Part shown: one piece after another, positions 1-7,769 of the stretch | Layout of the letters: every line of letters begins with the position of its first letter | How positions within the stretch are numbered: the first letter of the stretch is position 1 | From: Lysinibacillus sp. KCTC 33748 | Lineage (GTDB): Bacteria > Bacillota > Bacilli > Bacillales_A > Planococcaceae | Length of the DNA: 64,000 nt | Reading direction: 5' to 3' | NCBI RefSeq assembly: GCF_002237755.1 | Contig: NZ_MWSJ01000007.1 | Span: forward strand, 112,418-176,417 | Made by a program: the position numbers and the translations under genes | The notes under the pieces: model-generated | What the model was told of the DNA's origin: nothing | What the model saw: only the letters and a program-made list of their open reading frames with translations | Databases searched by the model: none

Positions 1-243
1 TTCTTCCCTCTGACGACCAGCAAAAATTTTTTTGAATAAAGAGAATCTTTCTTTTTCCTCAAAAGAATCATTTTCTGAATCGCCGTCGTTATGTTGCCAC
101 TCGCTAATTTCTTCTCCTAACTCCCACTGTCGCTTAACACGCTCCCACTGACTTTGCTTTAAGCGTACAAATTGTGTTGGATATCTTGCTAAATCAATTT
201 GATAGCGTGAAATATAATCTTGTAATTTCACCAATTGTGCCAT
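1..243 (-). CDS. Hypothetical protein, N-terminal 81 residues (cut by window edge)
   Basis: An open frame of 81 codons runs from an ATG at 243 to the window edge without a stop. A good ribosome site (GGAGTG, about 10 nt upstream) supports the start. The peptide begins MAQLVKLQDYISRYQIDLAR and continues with a basic, tryptophan-containing stretch and then an acidic DNDSE-rich linker. I do not recognise the family with certainty; the start resembles N-termini of large uncharacterised Bacillaceae proteins. No membrane segment or signal peptide is visible in this part. The rest of the gene lies to the left of the window. Confidence 0.6.
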   Translation of the reverse strand, partial: MAQLVKLQDYISRYQIDLARYPTQFVRLKQSQWERVKRQWELGEEISEWQHNDGDSENDSFEEKERFSLFKKIFAGRQREE

Positions 244-572
244 GTGTTTTGGTCACTCCAATCCTACTCGCCCTATATCTAATTTGCTAATTTCTCCACT
301 CTTGCTTAGAAAGCAAATCAATTGCAATAACAATTTCGCCTTGACGTAATTGCGTTGTCGCAAACATTGCTAAATGAAGAGAAATAGACAATTGCATACA
401 TTACATCGACATTTGCTCATTGAAATTAAATCCCGATGGCAATCATTCTACAACTGTAGTCATCGTTTTTATTTTACATGACGTTCCAGGAGAAAACATC
501 CATAATTTGTTCTATAGAAAAAGAGAGCTACCTAAAGTTTAGGGTAGCTCTCTTACAAGATTCACTTATCCA
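244..572. other. Intergenic gap, 329 bases
   Basis: No gene is supported here. It holds the presumed promoter region of the truncated gene on the left and, at its right end, the terminator of dat. Confidence 0.5.
518..552 (-). terminator. Rho-independent terminator of pepV-dat
   Basis: Inverted arms GAGAGCTACC and GGTAGCTCTC with a 10-nt loop are followed on the minus strand by a T run. It lies 20 bases past the dat stop. Confidence 0.85.
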
Positions 573-1418
573 TTAAATAGAAAGTGGTAATTTCGCCTCG
601 AATGCTTGTTGTAATTTACGAGTCCATTCACCTGGAACTCCAGCACCAATTTTGTTACCATCAACATCGATAACAGGTGTTACTTCAGAAGATACAGATG
701 ACACAATAATCTCACTCATTGTTAATAAATCAGCCTTTGTCATTGGTTCTTCAATAACAGGTAAATTAATTTCCTCAGCACATTTTAAAATAACTTGGCG
801 TGTAATACCGTTTAAAATGAAGTTATTTGCAGGGTGTGTATATAGCTTACCATCTTTAATGCCGTAAACATTTGCTGATGAACATTCTGTTACGATGTCA
901 CCGCGATGTAAAATAGCTTCATAGCAACCTTTTTCAGATGCTTCCTGTTTTGCCATTACAGCACCTAATAAGTTTAATGATTTAATATCACAACGTAACC
1001 AGCGAATATCCTCTACGAAGGTAGCTTTAACACCTTTTTCAAAGTTTTCATATGAACGCTCTCCTGCTTTAACATTCCCTGTTAATACAGCTGGAACACT
1101 TGCATCTGGGAAAATATGATTGCGAGATGTTGTACCACGTGTGATTTGGAAGTAAACATGGCCTGTTTCTAAATTATTTTTTTCAATAAGTTCATGTAAT
1201 AATTTGTGTAATACGTCTTTAGTATAAGGAATGACAAGACGAATTTTTTCGGCACTCGCATAGAAACGATCAATGTGTTCTTGTGCTGTGAACATATTTC
1301 CGTTATATACTTTTATTACTTCATAAATGCCGTCACCAAATTGGTAACCTCTGTCTTCTGGAGATACTGTAATAGATCCTTCTTCAACGATTTGATCATT
1401 CCATAATGAATATGCCAT
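573..1418 (-). CDS. dat: D-alanine aminotransferase
   Basis: A 281-residue class IV PLP aminotransferase, the usual length for Bacillus D-amino acid transaminase. It interconverts D-alanine and 2-oxoglutarate with pyruvate and D-glutamate, feeding D-amino acids to peptidoglycan. The pyridoxal lysine is K146 in the motif DIKSLNLLG. Substrate-site features typical of D-specific members are present, including Y32 after FGDGIYE and the TRGTTSRNHIFP segment near 93-104. It follows pepV by 27 bases and shares its terminator, so the two are probably cotranscribed. Branched-chain aminotransferases share the fold, but the RNH motif and the pepV neighbour favour Dat. Confidence 0.93.
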   Translation of the reverse strand: MAYSLWNDQIVEEGSITVSPEDRGYQFGDGIYEVIKVYNGNMFTAQEHIDRFYASAEKIRLVIPYTKDVLHKLLHELIEKNNLETGHVYFQITRGTTSRNHIFPDASVPAVLTGNVKAGERSYENFEKGVKATFVEDIRWLRCDIKSLNLLGAVMAKQEASEKGCYEAILHRGDIVTECSSANVYGIKDGKLYTHPANNFILNGITRQVILKCAEEINLPVIEEPMTKADLLTMSEIIVSSVSSEVTPVIDVDGNKIGAGVPGEWTRKLQQAFEAKLPLSI

Positions 1419-1445
1419 GTTTCGTTCATCCTTTTCATATCTAAT

Positions 1446-2852
1446 TTATTTATTTCCTGCAAGTTCAACAATTGCTTCAGCATAAATAGCTGTTGCTTTT
1501 ATAAGATTTTCAATGACGACAAACTCATTCGCACGATGCGCTACGTCAGGTTCACCTGGGAATAACATGCCAAATGCTACCCCTTTTTTCATGACACGCG
1601 CATACGTCCCACCACCAGTAGACAGTAAAGGCGTTTCATAATCTCCTGTTTGACGTCTATAGATATTTGCTAAAGTTTGGATAAATGCATCATCCTCGCT
1701 TACATAATGAGGTTTAGAGTCATCTTGAATATCCAATGAAAATCCTTTTGCCACAGCTAAACGTTGTGCTTCCGTGATTTTTTCATCAAACGGATATGTG
1801 ACAGAATAGCGCATGCTAATGACCAAGCTACCACCTTTAGCTACATCGTAAGTTACAATTCCGGGATTTAATGTAGTTTTACCAGACATTTCATCCTCGA
1901 ATTGTAAATCAAGCTTGTTGCCATAATGGTCTTGATAAAAAACATCTGCGGTAAAGTCGACAAATTGCTTACTTGCCTCTGTCGTCAACTCTTGTTGTAA
2001 AAATGCTGAAAGATAAACAGCTGCATTGACACCTTTTTCCGGCTCCATTGCGTGGGCTGCTTTACCTTTGATAGTTATTATATAGTGAGAACCCTCAATT
2101 AATAAAGAGCCTTCTAGCTGATTTTTGCTTAAAAATGTGTGAAAATTCTGTTCGAATTGTTCGGAAACAAATTGAACTGTTGCTTTTGCAAAATCTGGTA
2201 CCATATTTGGTCGCTTTCCAGCATTAAATAGTAATAGCTGTTCTTTCGAAGCATCGCCTGTTCTATTTTGAGAGAACACTAGCTCTGCAATGCCTTTTTC
2301 AGCATTGATGAGCGGGAAATCCGCATCTGGTGCAAAGCCAATCGTCGGCATTTCCTCATGTTTAAAATAGTGGTCGACACAGCGGAAGCCAGTTTCTTCA
2401 TCCGTACCGATTATCATACGAACTCTTTTATTAAGCTCAATACCTGCATCCTTGACAAGTTTCATGGCCATCCATGCTGCAATTGTTGGGCCTTTATCAT
2501 CTATTGCACCACGAGCAAATAGCTTTCCATCTGCTACAGTGCCACTAAAGGGTGGATATGTCCAATCTGTTTCATCACCAACTGGTACCACGTCAACATG
2601 ACATAAAATACCTAATAAATCCTCACCTTCACCCATCTGTATATGACCAGCATAATTATCAATATTTTTAGTTTGTAATCCTTCAGCTTCGCCCTTTGTT
2701 AATAACCATTCAAGAGCCTTTAATGGACCAACACCAAAAGGTACTTCAGTAGTGATCGTATTCTCATCGAGAACACTATTAATTTGCACAAGCTCCTGTA
2801 AATCTTGTATCAATTCATCTTGTCTTTCCTTTGCAGCTTGTAACCAATCCAT
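1446..2852 (-). CDS. pepV: Dipeptidase PepV, M20 metallopeptidase
   Basis: A 468-residue zinc dipeptidase of the M20 family, full length for PepV (B. subtilis YtjP type). It cleaves dipeptides in the cytoplasm. Metal and catalytic motifs are in order: CHVDVVP with H85, GAIDDKGP with D119, DEETGFRCVDHY with E152/E153, and a C-terminal GEPDVAHRANE histidine. The gene is first of the pepV-dat pair and is divergent from ytzE; an AGGAGG-type site precedes the ATG. Other M20 enzymes such as carnosinases share the motifs, but the central lid-domain sequence and gene context fit PepV. Confidence 0.92.
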   Translation of the reverse strand: MDWLQAAKERQDELIQDLQELVQINSVLDENTITTEVPFGVGPLKALEWLLTKGEAEGLQTKNIDNYAGHIQMGEGEDLLGILCHVDVVPVGDETDWTYPPFSGTVADGKLFARGAIDDKGPTIAAWMAMKLVKDAGIELNKRVRMIIGTDEETGFRCVDHYFKHEEMPTIGFAPDADFPLINAEKGIAELVFSQNRTGDASKEQLLLFNAGKRPNMVPDFAKATVQFVSEQFEQNFHTFLSKNQLEGSLLIEGSHYIITIKGKAAHAMEPEKGVNAAVYLSAFLQQELTTEASKQFVDFTADVFYQDHYGNKLDLQFEDEMSGKTTLNPGIVTYDVAKGGSLVISMRYSVTYPFDEKITEAQRLAVAKGFSLDIQDDSKPHYVSEDDAFIQTLANIYRRQTGDYETPLLSTGGGTYARVMKKGVAFGMLFPGEPDVAHRANEFVVIENLIKATAIYAEAIVELAGNK

Positions 2853-3058
2853 ATGATGTACCTCCTCTAAAGTAATAACATTATTCTACTCTTTACAACA
2901 TAATTTACAATCATCTTTCTGGCAAGTTTTCAAAAACCTACTTCAATCACTACCACATATAGCACGTTTTTCACGTATTCCCACAAAATACAGTGAAAAT
3001 TTTATGTCTGATTTGTAAATTCCTCTTGCATTCACTAGAAAACTGACTTGTTTTTCTA

Positions 3059-3064
3059 TATAAT
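3059..3064 (+). promoter_or_regulatory. Candidate -10 box for ytzE
   Basis: TATAAT preceded by TA (TATATAAT) lies about 145 bases before ytzE. I could not place a good -35 hexamer at 16-18 bases, so this is a weak call based on the -10 alone. Confidence 0.3.
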
Positions 3065-3207
3065 GAACTTATCAGAACTATTTTTCTGAATATAAAATTA
3101 GAAAAGGGGATGTCTAAGGCAGCTACTTATTAGCCTAAGTGCACTCCGCACATATTGTCGTCCGCTAGTCTTTGCCAAGAGAATTAAGATGAAGGAGTGG
3201 TTCATTT

Positions 3208-3429
3208 ATGAAACCAACTACTGATCGAATGCTTAATCGTATTAAAGATGTGTACATGTTTATTTTAGACAAAGGAACCGTGTCTACACAGGATTTAGTC
3301 GAAGAGTTTAGTATCACTCCTCGCACCGTTCAAAGAGATTTGAACGTGTTAGCCTTTAACGATTTGGTGATGAGTCCAAGTCGAGGCAAATGGACAACGA
3401 CGAAGAAAAAAGTAAAATTGACGTCTTAG
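3208..3429 (+). CDS. ytzE: Small DeoR-type HTH protein YtzE
   Basis: A 73-residue protein that is almost only a DeoR-type winged helix-turn-helix: the recognition stretch SITPRTVQRDLNVLAFNDLV sits near 36-55. There is no effector domain, and the short length is normal for YtzE. It would bind DNA in the cytoplasm; targets are unknown. The start has a clear AAGGAG site. It is divergent from pepV, as in Bacillus, and has its own terminator. The leader of roughly 140 bases is unusually long for such a small gene. Confidence 0.8.
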   Translation: MKPTTDRMLNRIKDVYMFILDKGTVSTQDLVEEFSITPRTVQRDLNVLAFNDLVMSPSRGKWTTTKKKVKLTS

Positions 3430-3430
3430 T

Positions 3431-3451
3431 TTTTACGTGTAACACGTAAAA
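3431..3451. repeat. Perfect 9-bp inverted repeat after ytzE
   Basis: TTTTACGTG-TAA-CACGTAAAA starts directly after the ytzE stop codon, upstream of the terminator. It could be an operator or part of the 3' end structure; nothing in the sequence decides this. Confidence 0.5.
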
Positions 3452-3464
3452 CATTTTGTATTGG

Positions 3465-3500
3465 AAAAGAATGACCTTTCGTCGTGGTCATTCTTTTTTT
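3465..3500 (+). terminator. Terminator of ytzE
   Basis: Stem AAAGAATGACC / GGTCATTCTTT with loop TTTCGTCG, followed by a T run on the plus strand. Confidence 0.9.
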
Positions 3501-3979
3501 GTTTCCTACTTTTTTATTCCCCACAATTTATCAAGCTACCAAGTAAATACTCCAAAAAAATCGCGATTACTTTTAGTGAAATTTCCCTCTAACGATAAAT
3601 ATTCATTAGCTCATCATTAAAGTTGAGGATGACATCGGTTGGTTTGAGCGGCTCATCGGACGCCTTCAGGAAGCTATGCTCTGTGCGAAAACGTAGCGGC
3701 AGCAACAACAAATGTTTTCTGTAGCGAAAGCAAAGCGGCAGCTACAAATGTTTTAACTGTGCGAAAGCGTAGCGTCAGCAACAAAGCGCCTAGTCGGAAA
3801 TCAACACACATTATGGTGATGAACCTTATTTATACAAAGCCCTATATCCGCTAAGAATTCATTTATTTTTACAACATTTGCTTCCTTGGCGGTATATTAA
3901 AATGTTTTTTCTGACTATTTACAATCGCTTAACAATCCGTTAAAATCGAAACATTCTACATTTTGGAAGGAGGATTTTT
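3501..3979. other. Intergenic gap holding a dispersed repeat
   Basis: About 480 bases without a supported gene. The middle is occupied by the repeat at 3608-3825. The last 100 bases are AT-rich and probably carry the MFS promoter. Confidence 0.5.
3608..3825. repeat. Dispersed MITE-like intergenic repeat, copy 1
   Basis: The right end GCGCCTAGTCGGAAATCAAC plus GGTGATGAACC matches the inverted ends of the copies near 30.3 and 47.8 kb. The interior has three blocks of GCGAAAGCGTAGCG(G/T)CAGC type separated by AACAAATGTTTT. The left part (GAGCGGCTCATCGGACGCC) is shared with the copy near 47.9 kb. No open frame is supported. Confidence 0.75.
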
Positions 3980-5155
3980 ATGAAGCTTTCTAAACTGTTT
4001 CATCCTCTAGTTTGGATCATTTTAGGTGGAACTATTTTTACACGCATAGCAAGTTTTATGGCAATGCCCTTTTTAGCCATCTACTTACATAATGAAATTG
4101 AAGCATCCCCTTTACAAATAGGTTTGACGATTGGTATTGCACCGTTAATCTCCACTGTAGGAGGATTCTTTGGTGGTTATCTAACTGACCGGTTTGGCAG
4201 GAAAAGCATCATTTTACTTACTATTGTTGTTTGGAGCATTGTGTTCTTTGGCTTTGCTACAGCTCATACAGTTTGGTTCTTCGTAGCATTGAATGCCTTA
4301 AATGGCTTATGTCGCTCCTTCTTTGAACCCTCAACACAAGCATTAATGATTGATTTTACGCCTGTAGACAAACGAAAAAGATTGTTCTCGCTTCGTTATA
4401 CAGCGATTAACATAGCAGCTGTCATCGGTCCTGTTATTGGTGTTTATATTTCTCAATTGTCTAGCCCAAGTATTCCATTTATGCTGACAGGAATTATGTA
4501 TATTATTTATGCTGTATTTTTATTTTTAGTTTTAAATCACTATGAAATGCAGCAACCAAAAGCTCCAACACCTACAAAAATACTGCAAACCTTCACGATA
4601 CTTTTGACGAATCGTGTACTACTAAGCTTTATTTTCGGGGCAATTTTAATAAATGTTGGATACTCTCAATTTGATTCAACACTGCCACAAATCATTGAAC
4701 TTAAAATCGAAGAAGGTGCCAAGCTCTATTCTGTATTGATTTCACTAAATGCAGCGGTTGTATTATTACTTCAATTACCGATTAGTATACTTTCAGAACG
4801 TTTTTCATCTTCGGCTACTCTATTAGTAGGAATTCTGTTCTTCGCATTTGGCCTTTTATTATTCGGCTTCTCGAATAACTATCCAATATATATGATCGCT
4901 ATGGTTATATTCACGATTGGTGAAATTTTTGCCTTTCCGACTATGAGCATCATGATTGATGAAATTGCCCCTGATACTCAAAAGGGAGTCTATTTAGGAG
5001 CAGCTCAATTTAAAAATTTAGGCGGCTTTATTGGACCAATTATTGGCGGGTGGCTTTTAACACATTACATGAATGCAATGTTTGCGGTTATTGCTGTTCT
5101 TGTTTTATGCAGTTGTATATTTTACAAATCAAAACATAAGCCACAACAGGGATAA
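3980..5155 (+). CDS. MFS transporter, probable drug/metabolite exporter
   Basis: A 391-residue polytopic protein with about 12 hydrophobic segments and the MFS motif A GGYLTDRFGRKS in the loop after the second segment. It is expected to be a proton-driven transporter in the cell membrane; the substrate cannot be read from the sequence. A strong AAGGAGG site precedes the ATG. It is monocistronic, with no regulator next to it. Its last codons and stop lie inside the left arm of a hairpin element that is repeated six times near 23.4-24.0 kb, so the C-terminus KPQQG may partly derive from that element. Confidence 0.85.
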   Translation: MKLSKLFHPLVWIILGGTIFTRIASFMAMPFLAIYLHNEIEASPLQIGLTIGIAPLISTVGGFFGGYLTDRFGRKSIILLTIVVWSIVFFGFATAHTVWFFVALNALNGLCRSFFEPSTQALMIDFTPVDKRKRLFSLRYTAINIAAVIGPVIGVYISQLSSPSIPFMLTGIMYIIYAVFLFLVLNHYEMQQPKAPTPTKILQTFTILLTNRVLLSFIFGAILINVGYSQFDSTLPQIIELKIEEGAKLYSVLISLNAAVVLLLQLPISILSERFSSSATLLVGILFFAFGLLLFGFSNNYPIYMIAMVIFTIGEIFAFPTMSIMIDEIAPDTQKGVYLGAAQFKNLGGFIGPIIGGWLLTHYMNAMFAVIAVLVLCSCIFYKSKHKPQQG

Positions 5156-5215
5156 ATTAAATCAGCGAGTTCTTTCCTCGACTGATTATTAGTCTTCACC
5201 AATCGGGTTGTTAAG
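5143..5215. repeat. Diverged single copy of the hairpin element
   Basis: Conserved right arm CTGATTATTAGTCTTCACC followed by AATCGGG, identical to the units near 23.4-24.0 kb. The apical stem is AATCAGCGAG / CTCGACTGATT and the outer stem ACAAC / GTTGT, both different from the array but still paired. The left arm GGGATAAA contains the MFS stop codon. Confidence 0.75.
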
Positions 5216-5231
5216 GAGTTAACATTCAGAC

Positions 5232-5310
5232 AAAAAAATCGCTCCATGTCTATCAGCGAATCTCAAGCATTTGATATACTTGCTTGAACTTACTAATAGG
5301 ATTGGAGCGA
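5232..5310 (-). terminator. Nested hairpin ending in a U run, 3' of the GGDEF gene
   Basis: Outer arms TCGCTCCA / TGGAGCGA (5239-5246 and 5303-5310) enclose an inner hairpin TCAAGCA / TGCTTGA (5263-5269 and 5281-5287). On the minus strand the outer stem is followed by seven T. It is unusually elaborate for a terminator and may be a small RNA 3' structure. Confidence 0.6.
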
Positions 5311-5357
5311 GCTAATGATTGGTTTTTTACAATTACATTCAAAATTTCAAAGTGGCT

Positions 5358-6875
5358 TTAACTTTCTTCCTCAACTGTAACTTCTTCATAAATGGTGTAT
5401 TGGTCTTTACCGGCATTTTTCGATTGATATAATGCTTTATCTGCACGATCAAATAAGCTTCTTTCTGACTCATCTGGATGACTGCAAATGGCACCGCCCA
5501 AACTGACTGAAAGCACAGACCATTTATCAACAGAAATATTATCCGCAAACTTCAAGTGATGAATTTTCTCCAAAATAGAATGCGCTAATTTTTCCATATA
5601 TTCATCTTCCGTATCATATAAAACAATTGCGAATTCATCTCCACCAAATCTAACGACAAAGCCATTTTTCCCCACTTCTTGTTTTAAAGTTCTGGCTGTT
5701 TCAATCAGAATCTTGTCACCTTCAACATGTCCAAATCGATCATTTACTTGTTTAAAATTATCTAAATCTAACAACAATAAACCTGGTTTATTCGTCTTCC
5801 TTTTTCTTAATAAATTATCCATTTTTCTAATATAGGTAGCACGATTATAAACATTTGTTAATGGATCATATGTTGCGAGATGAATCGTTTTGGAAAGAAG
5901 TTTATTAATGACTAATAGCATGATGAAAGAAGTTACTAAGGCAATAAACAGTAGGATTCGAAACTGCTTTGTATTTTTTGTAAGCGCTCTAATTTCTGTG
6001 AAATTACCGTATTTTACATATACAACTCTTTTCGAGGATTCTCCCCGAACCTTTTCTGCTTCTGCTTCATACGGTAAAAAACGATGCTTTTCGATATAAC
6101 CATTTTCAAACTTCTTTTGATATTCCGTTGGCTTCATCGTTTCTTTGGCTAGCTTATAATGCTCTTGAAATCTTTTCGATTGATCATTTACAGTTTTACG
6201 AGATTTAGAATCAGAAAAGAAAACCCCTCCCGCAGTTATCGTTTGTACTTCTAATAAATCAGCATATTTATCAATTAAATAGTCAGCAGTCTTTTCGAAG
6301 TTAAAAGTTTGGAATACAGGATCTTTAAGTAAGTCTATACCGACCTCAAATAAATATTTCTTGTCTGGTGTTGCTAAATAACCAAATTTTCGATATCCCC
6401 CAGTAGTTGTTGAAACATCTATACCATCAACAAAGTATTCCCCGCTTATTCGACGTTCGTCTAGTAAAGCAGAAAAACGTGTGCAGCATTGAGAAAAATT
6501 AAAACCTTTATCTTTTTCAAAAGTTGTATAAATTACAGTATTTGATTGATCGAGAATGTACACATCCATTCCATGCTCGTTTTTTATTTTCTCCAAATCC
6601 CACTTTGCTATATGAGGGTTTCCTTCATAATATGTAATTAGTTTTCGTAGTAACGCTTCCATTTTCTCAGAGAGAGTTTTATCAAAATAGTAATGTGCAT
6701 TATCTACCGTTTGCATATCTGTCAGAATATGATTTTCTATTAATGTTCTATTCATAACTTCTTGTTTTTCAATATCAGCTGTAAGTATTTGCCTGTTGAA
6801 ATAAAAAATTACAGCAACAAGTATTAATGCAAAGGCAATTAGAGATATTAATAATTTAATTCTTAGGTTTCTCAT
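5358..6875 (-). CDS. Membrane diguanylate cyclase (GGDEF)
   Basis: A 505-residue protein with a membrane segment near 7-27, an extracytoplasmic sensor region of about 270 residues (Cache-like from its length and position, not proven), a second membrane segment near 306-326 and a cytoplasmic GGDEF domain. The active-site motif RFGGDEF is intact (GGDEF 411-415) and the metal aspartate lies in LLLDLDNFKQVND. It should make cyclic di-GMP from GTP. No RxxD inhibitory site is found five residues before GGDEF, so product inhibition may be absent. There is no EAL domain. A GAGGAC ribosome site supports the start. It is monocistronic; the signal is unknown. Confidence 0.88.
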   Translation of the reverse strand: MRNLRIKLLISLIAFALILVAVIFYFNRQILTADIEKQEVMNRTLIENHILTDMQTVDNAHYYFDKTLSEKMEALLRKLITYYEGNPHIAKWDLEKIKNEHGMDVYILDQSNTVIYTTFEKDKGFNFSQCCTRFSALLDERRISGEYFVDGIDVSTTTGGYRKFGYLATPDKKYLFEVGIDLLKDPVFQTFNFEKTADYLIDKYADLLEVQTITAGGVFFSDSKSRKTVNDQSKRFQEHYKLAKETMKPTEYQKKFENGYIEKHRFLPYEAEAEKVRGESSKRVVYVKYGNFTEIRALTKNTKQFRILLFIALVTSFIMLLVINKLLSKTIHLATYDPLTNVYNRATYIRKMDNLLRKRKTNKPGLLLLDLDNFKQVNDRFGHVEGDKILIETARTLKQEVGKNGFVVRFGGDEFAIVLYDTEDEYMEKLAHSILEKIHHLKFADNISVDKWSVLSVSLGGAICSHPDESERSLFDRADKALYQSKNAGKDQYTIYEEVTVEEES

Positions 6876-7002
6876 TAACGTGTCCTCTACTTATTTTCAA
6901 CATCATTTTTTCGAAACTTTTAGTGATTTTTAGTACCATAGACTAAATAGCTTTTCACATAGATTACATTAATTATACAGTTACTGGTATAAGTATGTAT
7001 AT

Positions 7003-7044
7003 AAAAAATACCCCGATACTAATCGTCGTTAGCATCGAGGTATT
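7003..7044 (-). terminator. Terminator of the murJ-ytzG operon
   Basis: Arms AATACCTCGATGCTAA and TTAGTATCGGGGTATT on the minus strand followed by T run, directly after the ytzG stop. Confidence 0.85.
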
Positions 7045-7046
7045 CT

Positions 7047-7760
7047 CTAATCCCTATTTTGTAAGCAACCTAGCTCTTCAGCCGTTAATTCTCTATATTC
7101 ACCTAAATTCAAACTGTCGTCTAGCTTTAAGTTGCCCATTGATAGACGCTTTAAATAGGTTACACGTTTTCCAACAGCCTCAAACATACGCTTCACCTGA
7201 TGAAACTTACCTTCTTGGATCGTTAACTCAATTTCAGATTGTTGAGCAGATTTTAATATGATGAGCTCTCCTGGTTTGGTTACATAACCATCATCTAGCT
7301 CAACACCTTGAGCAAATTTCTCACAATCTTCCTCAGTCACAATTCCTTCTATTTCTGCATAATAAACCTTCGGCACATGTTTTTTAGGAGACAATAAATT
7401 ATGTGCTAAAGAACCATCATTTGTTATTAGCAATAATCCCTCTGTATCTTTATCAAGGCGACCAACAGGGAAAGGCTGGAAATGCTGATGTAAAGGTTCT
7501 AACAAATCGATGACGGTTTCATCTCTTAAATCCTCCGTTGCAGAAATAACGCCAGGAGGCTTATTCATCATAAAATATACAAATTCTGTATAGTTCACAC
7601 GCTCCCCAAATACAGAAACCTCCTGCTTTTCAGGATCAACATGTAATGCTGCATCCTTCGCATATGCGCCATCTACTGTCACTGCTTTCTGCTTTAAAAG
7701 CAATTTAACTTCCTTGCGTGACCCGTAACCCATATTAGAAAGTAATTTATCTAATCGCAT
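7047..7760 (-). CDS. ytzG: 16S rRNA pseudouridine synthase, RsuA family
   Basis: A 237-residue pseudouridine synthase. An S4 RNA-binding domain at 1-48 (MRLDKLLSNMGYGSRKEV) is followed by the RsuA/RluB catalytic core, with the nucleophile D103 in GRLDKDTEGLLLIT. Family knowledge: these enzymes isomerise one uridine in small-subunit rRNA, position 516 in E. coli. The gene starts 9 bases after the murJ stop with a strong AGGAGG site, so it is the second gene of a two-gene operon, as in B. subtilis. RluB/RluF-type paralogues are the alternative. Confidence 0.88.
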   Translation of the reverse strand: MRLDKLLSNMGYGSRKEVKLLLKQKAVTVDGAYAKDAALHVDPEKQEVSVFGERVNYTEFVYFMMNKPPGVISATEDLRDETVIDLLEPLHQHFQPFPVGRLDKDTEGLLLITNDGSLAHNLLSPKKHVPKVYYAEIEGIVTEEDCEKFAQGVELDDGYVTKPGELIILKSAQQSEIELTIQEGKFHQVKRMFEAVGKRVTYLKRLSMGNLKLDDSLNLGEYRELTAEELGCLQNRD

Positions 7761-7769
7761 TAGTACCTC

